Part shown: positions 60,679 to 64,000 of the stretch, in pieces
How positions within the stretch are numbered: the first letter of the stretch is position 1
Layout of the letters: each line of letters opens with the position of its first letter
Source: DASXSB01 sp036506275
GTDB taxonomy: Bacteria; Methylomirabilota; Methylomirabilia; Rokubacteriales; CSP1-6
Direction: 5' to 3'
Assembly: GCA_036506275.1 (NCBI GenBank)
Contig: DASXSB010000030.1
Span: 72,783 to 136,782, forward strand
Length of the DNA: 64,000 nt
Translations under genes and position numbers: made by a program
Notes under the pieces: generated by a model
Databases searched by the model: none
What the model saw: the letters and a program-made list of their open reading frames with translations, nothing else
What the model was told of the DNA's origin: nothing

Positions 60679-60972
60679 CTACGCCTTCCCGGTGGGCGAC
60701 GCCGACGCCTTCTCGGCGGTGCCGTGGGCCTTGAAGGTGCGCGTGAGCGCGAACTCACCGAGCCGGTGGCCGACCATGTTCTCGGTGACGTAGACCGGGA
60801 TGAACTTCTTTCCGTTGTGAACGGCGAGTGTGTGGCCGACGAACTCGGGGGCGATGGTGGAGCGCCGCGACCACGTCTTGAGGACTTTCTTCTGGCGGGT
60901 CCGGTTCAGCTCGTCCACGCGCTCCAGCAACCGCTCGTCGATGAACGGTCCCTTCTTCAGCGAACGACCCAT
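60679..60972 (-). CDS. rpsS: 30S ribosomal protein S19
   Basis: This 97-residue head protein reads MGRSLKKGPFIDERLLERV, then KTWSRRSTIAPEFVGHTLAVHNGKKFIPVYVTENMVGHRLGEFALTRTFKAHG, the complete S19 signature. Confidence 0.98.
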   Translation of the reverse strand: MGRSLKKGPFIDERLLERVDELNRTRQKKVLKTWSRRSTIAPEFVGHTLAVHNGKKFIPVYVTENMVGHRLGEFALTRTFKAHGTAEKASASPTGKA

Positions 60973-60981
60973 GGCCTGCTC

Positions 60982-61806
60982 CTACCTCGTCCGGCGCGTG
61001 ACGATGCTACGGTCCGACGGCCGCGCACCCCGGCGCGTCTTGTAGCCCTTGGTGGGCTTGCCCCACGGCGTCATCGGATGGTTGCCCTTGCCCTTGCCCT
61101 CGCCGCCGCCCATCGGGTGGTCGACGGGGTTCATGACGGTGCCGCGCACGGTGGGCCGGAAGCCCTTCCAGCGCACGCGCCCCGCCTTGCCCACCGACAC
61201 GTTCTCGTGGTCGAGATTGCCGACCTGGCCCACCGTCGCCATGCACTCGAGCTGGATCGTCCGCACCTCGCCGGAGGGCAGCTTCAGCGTCGCGAGATCG
61301 CCTTCCTTGGCGAGGAGCTGCGCCTGCGCGCCCGCGCTCCGGCAGATCTGCGCTCCGCGCCCGGGCTGGAGCTCGAGATTGTGGACGAGGGTGCCAAGCG
61401 GAATGTTGCGCAACGGGAGCGCGTTGCCGGGCAGGATGTCGGCCTGCGGCCCCGACATCACAGTGTCACCCACCTTGAGCCCGTGCGGCGCGATGATGTA
61501 GCGCTTCTCGCCGTCGCGGTAGAAGAGCAACGCGAGCCGCCCGGAGCGGTTCGGATCGTACTCGATGGCGGCCACCCGCGCCGGGATCCCGTGCTTGTCG
61601 CGCCGGAAATCGACCTGGCGCAGCATGCGCTTGGCGCCACCGCCCCGGTGCCGCACGGTGATGCGGCCGTACGCGTTCCGCCCGTTCGTGCGGCGCTTGG
61701 GCAGGAGAAGGCTCTTCTCCGGCTCCTTCTTCGTGATGTCCTCACTGGTGACGTACGTGAGGTAGCGGCGCGCGGGCGAGGTGGGCTTCAGGATGCGGAT
61801 ACCCAT
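60982..61806 (-). CDS. rplB: 50S ribosomal protein L2
   Basis: This 274-residue protein is needed for subunit association and peptidyl transfer. It shows ILKPTSPARRYLTYVTSEDI, GRITVRHRGGGAKRMLRQVDFRR, AAIEYDPNRSGRLALLFY and the C-terminal VRGTVMNPVDHPMGGGEGKGKG with the conserved histidine. Confidence 0.98.
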   Translation of the reverse strand: MGIRILKPTSPARRYLTYVTSEDITKKEPEKSLLLPKRRTNGRNAYGRITVRHRGGGAKRMLRQVDFRRDKHGIPARVAAIEYDPNRSGRLALLFYRDGEKRYIIAPHGLKVGDTVMSGPQADILPGNALPLRNIPLGTLVHNLELQPGRGAQICRSAGAQAQLLAKEGDLATLKLPSGEVRTIQLECMATVGQVGNLDHENVSVGKAGRVRWKGFRPTVRGTVMNPVDHPMGGGEGKGKGNHPMTPWGKPTKGYKTRRGARPSDRSIVTRRTR

Positions 61807-61809
61807 GAC

Positions 61810-62103
61810 TTACGCGCCCTCCACGAGCTCGATCTTGTGTCCGGCCGCGAGGGTGACGATCGCCTTCTTCCAGCTCGGCCGCCGGCCCTGATGCCGTCCC
61901 ATCCGCTTCAGCTTTCCCTCGAACGACGCCGTCCGCACGGACATGACCTTCACGTTGAAGACGCTCTCCACCGCCGACCGGATCTCGACCTTGTTGGCGT
62001 CGGGACGCACCTGGAACGCCACCGTGTTCTGCTCTTCCTTCTGCCGCATGCTCTTCTCGGTCATGAGCGGCCGGATGATGATCGCGCGCGCGTTTCGGCT
62101 CAT
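61810..62103 (-). CDS. rplW: 50S ribosomal protein L23
   Basis: This 97-residue protein at the tunnel exit docks SRP and trigger factor. ATG 62103 is chosen because it yields MSRNARAIIIRPLMTEKSM and overlaps the rplD stop (ATGA). TVAFQVRPDANKVEIRSAVESVFNVKVMSVRT is the conserved body. Confidence 0.96.
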   Translation of the reverse strand: MSRNARAIIIRPLMTEKSMRQKEEQNTVAFQVRPDANKVEIRSAVESVFNVKVMSVRTASFEGKLKRMGRHQGRRPSWKKAIVTLAAGHKIELVEGA

Positions 62104-62726
62104 TCCGCCAGCGCCTCCTGCCAGGCGAGCAACGCCGCCCGCTCGACCACCACGCGGCGCGCCCTCAGGAGCTGATAGACCGACACGTGCGACGGCGTCT
62201 CCACCGTGATCCACGACACGTTGCGCGCCGCGCGTGACAGCGCGGGCACGAGCGCGGAGACCACCACGAGCATCGGCGTCGACTCGCCTCCCAGCAGGGC
62301 CAGACGCTCCACGAGCGCCTTCGTCTTGCCGTCGACGTCCATGGTCTCCACCACCGCCACGTCGCCCGCCGCCACCTTGGCCGCCATCGCCGCCCGCAGC
62401 GCTTCGCGACGCATCGAGCGCGGCATGTCCTGCTCGTAGCTGCGCGGCGTGGGGCCGAACGGCTTACCGCCGCCCTTCCACTGGGTGGCCCGGATGGAGC
62501 CCTGGCGCGCGCGCCCGGTGCCCTTCTGCTTCCACGGCTTCTTGCCGCCTCCGGACACTTCGCTGCGGCCCTTGGTGTCGTGGGTCCCCGCCCGACGGTC
62601 GGCGAGCTCGCGCGTGATCGCCTGATGAAGCAGCGGCACGCGGACCTCGACGCCGAAGACGTCCGGTCGCAGCTCGACTGTCCCCGCCTGCTTCCCCTTC
62701 GCATCCAGCACGTTCACGCTCGGCAT
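62100..62726 (-). CDS. rplD: 50S ribosomal protein L4
   Basis: This 208-residue tunnel-constriction protein regulates its own operon in some bacteria. The extended loop GTHDTKGRSEVSGGGKKPWKQKGTGRARQGSIRATQWKGGG is diagnostic, followed by the Rossmann-like globular part. It sits 6 bases downstream of rplC. Confidence 0.97.
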   Translation of the reverse strand: MPSVNVLDAKGKQAGTVELRPDVFGVEVRVPLLHQAITRELADRRAGTHDTKGRSEVSGGGKKPWKQKGTGRARQGSIRATQWKGGGKPFGPTPRSYEQDMPRSMRREALRAAMAAKVAAGDVAVVETMDVDGKTKALVERLALLGGESTPMLVVVSALVPALSRAARNVSWITVETPSHVSVYQLLRARRVVVERAALLAWQEALAE

Positions 62727-62732
62727 GCTGAC

Positions 62733-63410
62733 CTACTTCTTGTCCGCGACTTTCTGCTGCTGCGCCTTGGTCGTCTTCACGCTCTTCCGGATCATCACGA
62801 GCGTCCCATTCGCACCCGGCACCGCGCCGCGCACGAGCACGAGGTTCTGCTCCGGCATCACCCGGGCCACGCTCACGTTCAGCACGGTGCGCTGCTGCCC
62901 GCCCATGCGACCCGGCAAACGGTGCCCCGGCCACACGCGCGACGGGTCGGACGACGCGCCGATGGAGCCCGGCGCACGGTGAAACATGGAGCCGTGCGTG
63001 GCTTCCCCGCCGAGCCAGCCGTGGCGCTTCACGCCGCCCTGGAAGCCCTTGCCCTTGGTGACACCGACCACGTCCACGAGCTCTCCGGGGCTGAACATGG
63101 CGACGGTGAGCGTCTGCCCGACCTCGAAGCCCTCGAGCTTCTCCGTCTTCTCGAGGCGGATCTCGCGCAGCACGCGCATGGGACTCACGTTCGCCTTCTT
63201 GAAATGTCCGGCCGCCGGCTTCGACACGTTCTTCTTCTTGGCCCCGAAGCCGAGCTGGAGGGCGTCGTACCCGTGCGTGGCCTGGCTGCGGATCCCGACC
63301 ACCGTGCACGGCCCCGCCTCGATCACGGTCACCGGCACATGGCTCCCGTCATCGCCGAACACCTGCGTCATCCCCACCTTCCGCCCGATCAACCCTTCTT
63401 TCCTTGCCAT
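62733..63410 (-). CDS. rplC: 50S ribosomal protein L3
   Basis: This 225-residue assembly initiator begins MARKEGLIGRKVGMTQVFGDDG. The conserved GKGFQGGVKRHG, HGSMFHRAPGSIGASSDPSRVWPGHRLPGRMG and the C-terminal VRGAVPGANGTLVMI are present. It follows a structured 125-base spacer after rpsJ. Confidence 0.98.
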   Translation of the reverse strand: MARKEGLIGRKVGMTQVFGDDGSHVPVTVIEAGPCTVVGIRSQATHGYDALQLGFGAKKKNVSKPAAGHFKKANVSPMRVLREIRLEKTEKLEGFEVGQTLTVAMFSPGELVDVVGVTKGKGFQGGVKRHGWLGGEATHGSMFHRAPGSIGASSDPSRVWPGHRLPGRMGGQQRTVLNVSVARVMPEQNLVLVRGAVPGANGTLVMIRKSVKTTKAQQQKVADKK

Positions 63411-63535
63411 ACGCTATCGGGCCTCGTGCGCCGGACGCGCGTCCGATTTGAGCGTGATCTCGCTGAATCGGCTTCGGAGGCCGATGAAAGACGCCAGCGT
63501 AGTAGGTGCCAAGCGCATCATGTTCATGCGCCTGC
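63411..63535 (-). other. 125-base structured spacer between rpsJ and rplC
   Basis: The transcript here can form GCGCAT/ATGCGC and ATCGGC/GCCGAT hairpins and contains a GGACGCGCGTCC palindrome. A 37-codon open frame (ATG at 63527, stop 63414-63416) fills the gap and ends 3 bases before the rplC start. It may be a leader for translational control of rplC and downstream genes, or simply chance. A GG-N10-GC sigma-54-like match at 63496-63512 was considered and is not supported by context. Confidence 0.45.
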
Positions 63536-63856
63536 TCACAACTTGATCTCGACGTCGACGCCGGCGGGCAGATCGAGCTTCATGAGCGCATCCACCGTCT
63601 GCGGCGTGGGATCCACGATGTCGAGCAGCCGCTTGTGCGTGCGCATCTCGAATTGCTCGCGCGCCGTCTTGTCGACGTGGGGCGAGCGCAGCACCGTCCA
63701 CCGGTTGATGATCGTGGGCAGCAGGACGGGCCCCGAGATGCGGGCCCCGGTGCGACGCACGGTCTCGACGATCTCCTTGACGGAGCGATCGAGCAGATGG
63801 TGGTCGTACGCTTTGAGGCGGATCCGGATCTTCTGATCGGCGGCGAGGGTCGCCAT
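63536..63856 (-). CDS. rpsJ: 30S ribosomal protein S10
   Basis: This 106-residue head protein (also NusE) shows KIRIRLKAYDHHLLDRSVKEIVETVRRTGARISGPVLLPT and VLRSPHVDKTAREQFEMRTHKRLLDI, canonical. It starts 3 bases after the tuf stop, so tuf and the S10 operon are probably co-transcribed. Confidence 0.98.
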   Translation of the reverse strand: MATLAADQKIRIRLKAYDHHLLDRSVKEIVETVRRTGARISGPVLLPTIINRWTVLRSPHVDKTAREQFEMRTHKRLLDIVDPTPQTVDALMKLDLPAGVDVEIKL

Positions 63857-63859
63857 GGG

Positions 63860-64000
63860 CTACTCCACGACCTCCGTGACCACGCCCGCGCCCACCGTCC
63901 GGCCCCCTTCCCGGATCGCGAACCGCAGCTCCTTCTCCATCGCCACCGGCACGATCAGCTCGATCGCCATCGTCACGTTGTCCCCGGGCATCACCATCTC
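63860..64000 (-). CDS. tuf: Elongation factor Tu, C-terminal fragment (cut by window edge)
   Basis: Only the last 46 residues are inside the window: EMVMPGDNVTMAIELI, then AMEKELRFAIREGGRTVGAGVVTEVVE before the TAG stop. This is the end of EF-Tu domain 3. The gene continues past the right edge. Its position just before rpsJ matches the str-S10 junction. Confidence 0.96.
   Translation of the reverse strand, partial: EMVMPGDNVTMAIELIVPVAMEKELRFAIREGGRTVGAGVVTEVVE

Noticed and set aside
63496..63512. Sigma-54-like sequence (TTGGCACCTACTACGCT, minus strand) upstream of rplC
   Set aside because: The GG-N10-GC spacing fits, but a sigma-54 promoter inside the S10 operon is implausible, no upstream TGAC/GTCA element is present, and the -12 block (ACGCT) is poor.

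Overview
This is 64 kb of a high-GC (roughly two-thirds G+C), gene-dense bacterial chromosome with no mobile elements, CRISPR arrays, tRNAs or rRNAs that I can see. A type IV pilus apparatus with a secretin (PilQ) and the PilMNOP alignment complex marks a diderm (Gram-negative-type) cell. The gene mix and order do not match the common proteobacterial models: sigma-54/PilSR control, two near-identical short pilins, a liv transporter followed by an ATP-dependent hydantoinase cluster, and a tuf-S10-spc-alpha operon with a zinc-type S14. My best guess is an uncultivated soil or sediment lineage such as Rokubacteria/Methylomirabilota. That placement is inference only.

Left part (1-23,134). A small heat-shock protein, a membrane-anchored hypothetical and a DUF1844 protein come first. 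Then a mazG-macro domain pair leads into the type IV pilus locus: pilB, pilC, pilS, pilR, two tandem pilins, a TMTC/PMT-like membrane protein with TPRs (possible pilin glycosyltransferase), pilD, three minor-pilin genes (FimT/GspH-, PilV- and PilX-like), and pilMNOPQ. pilQ is followed by aroC and aroB. Each pilin gene has its own sigma-54 (-24/-12) promoter, a shared upstream inverted-repeat element and an intrinsic terminator.

Middle (23,173-48,242). A TPR protein, efp-accB-accC-thiE, and a complete branched-chain amino-acid type ABC transporter (livKHMGF) run without a break into a catabolic-looking cluster: MaoC-like hydratase, ornithine cyclodeaminase family, MOSC, sarcosine/D-amino-acid oxidase family, hydantoinase A and B. 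On the opposite strand lie a FIST-domain protein and an orphan NtrC-type regulator, each with a sigma-54 promoter. The FIST promoter carries the same upstream element as the pilins. Then come trxA, trpE-trpG-thiL, two CNNM/CorC-type CBS proteins and a dienelactone hydrolase.

Right (48,274-64,000, all on the minus strand). The tuf-S10-spc-alpha operon runs from the 3' end of tuf through rpsJ to rplQ, including secY, adk, map, infA and rpoA. Genes are packed with overlaps, except for three unusual spacers of about 118-125 nt (rpsJ/rplC, rplR/rpsE, infA/rpmJ) that carry structured or repeat-like sequence.

The strongest unexpected signal is a shared regulatory module, an inverted repeat TGACG-N5-CGTCA about 96-118 bp upstream of a sigma-54 promoter. 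It links both pilin genes to the FIST-domain gene 30 kb away.
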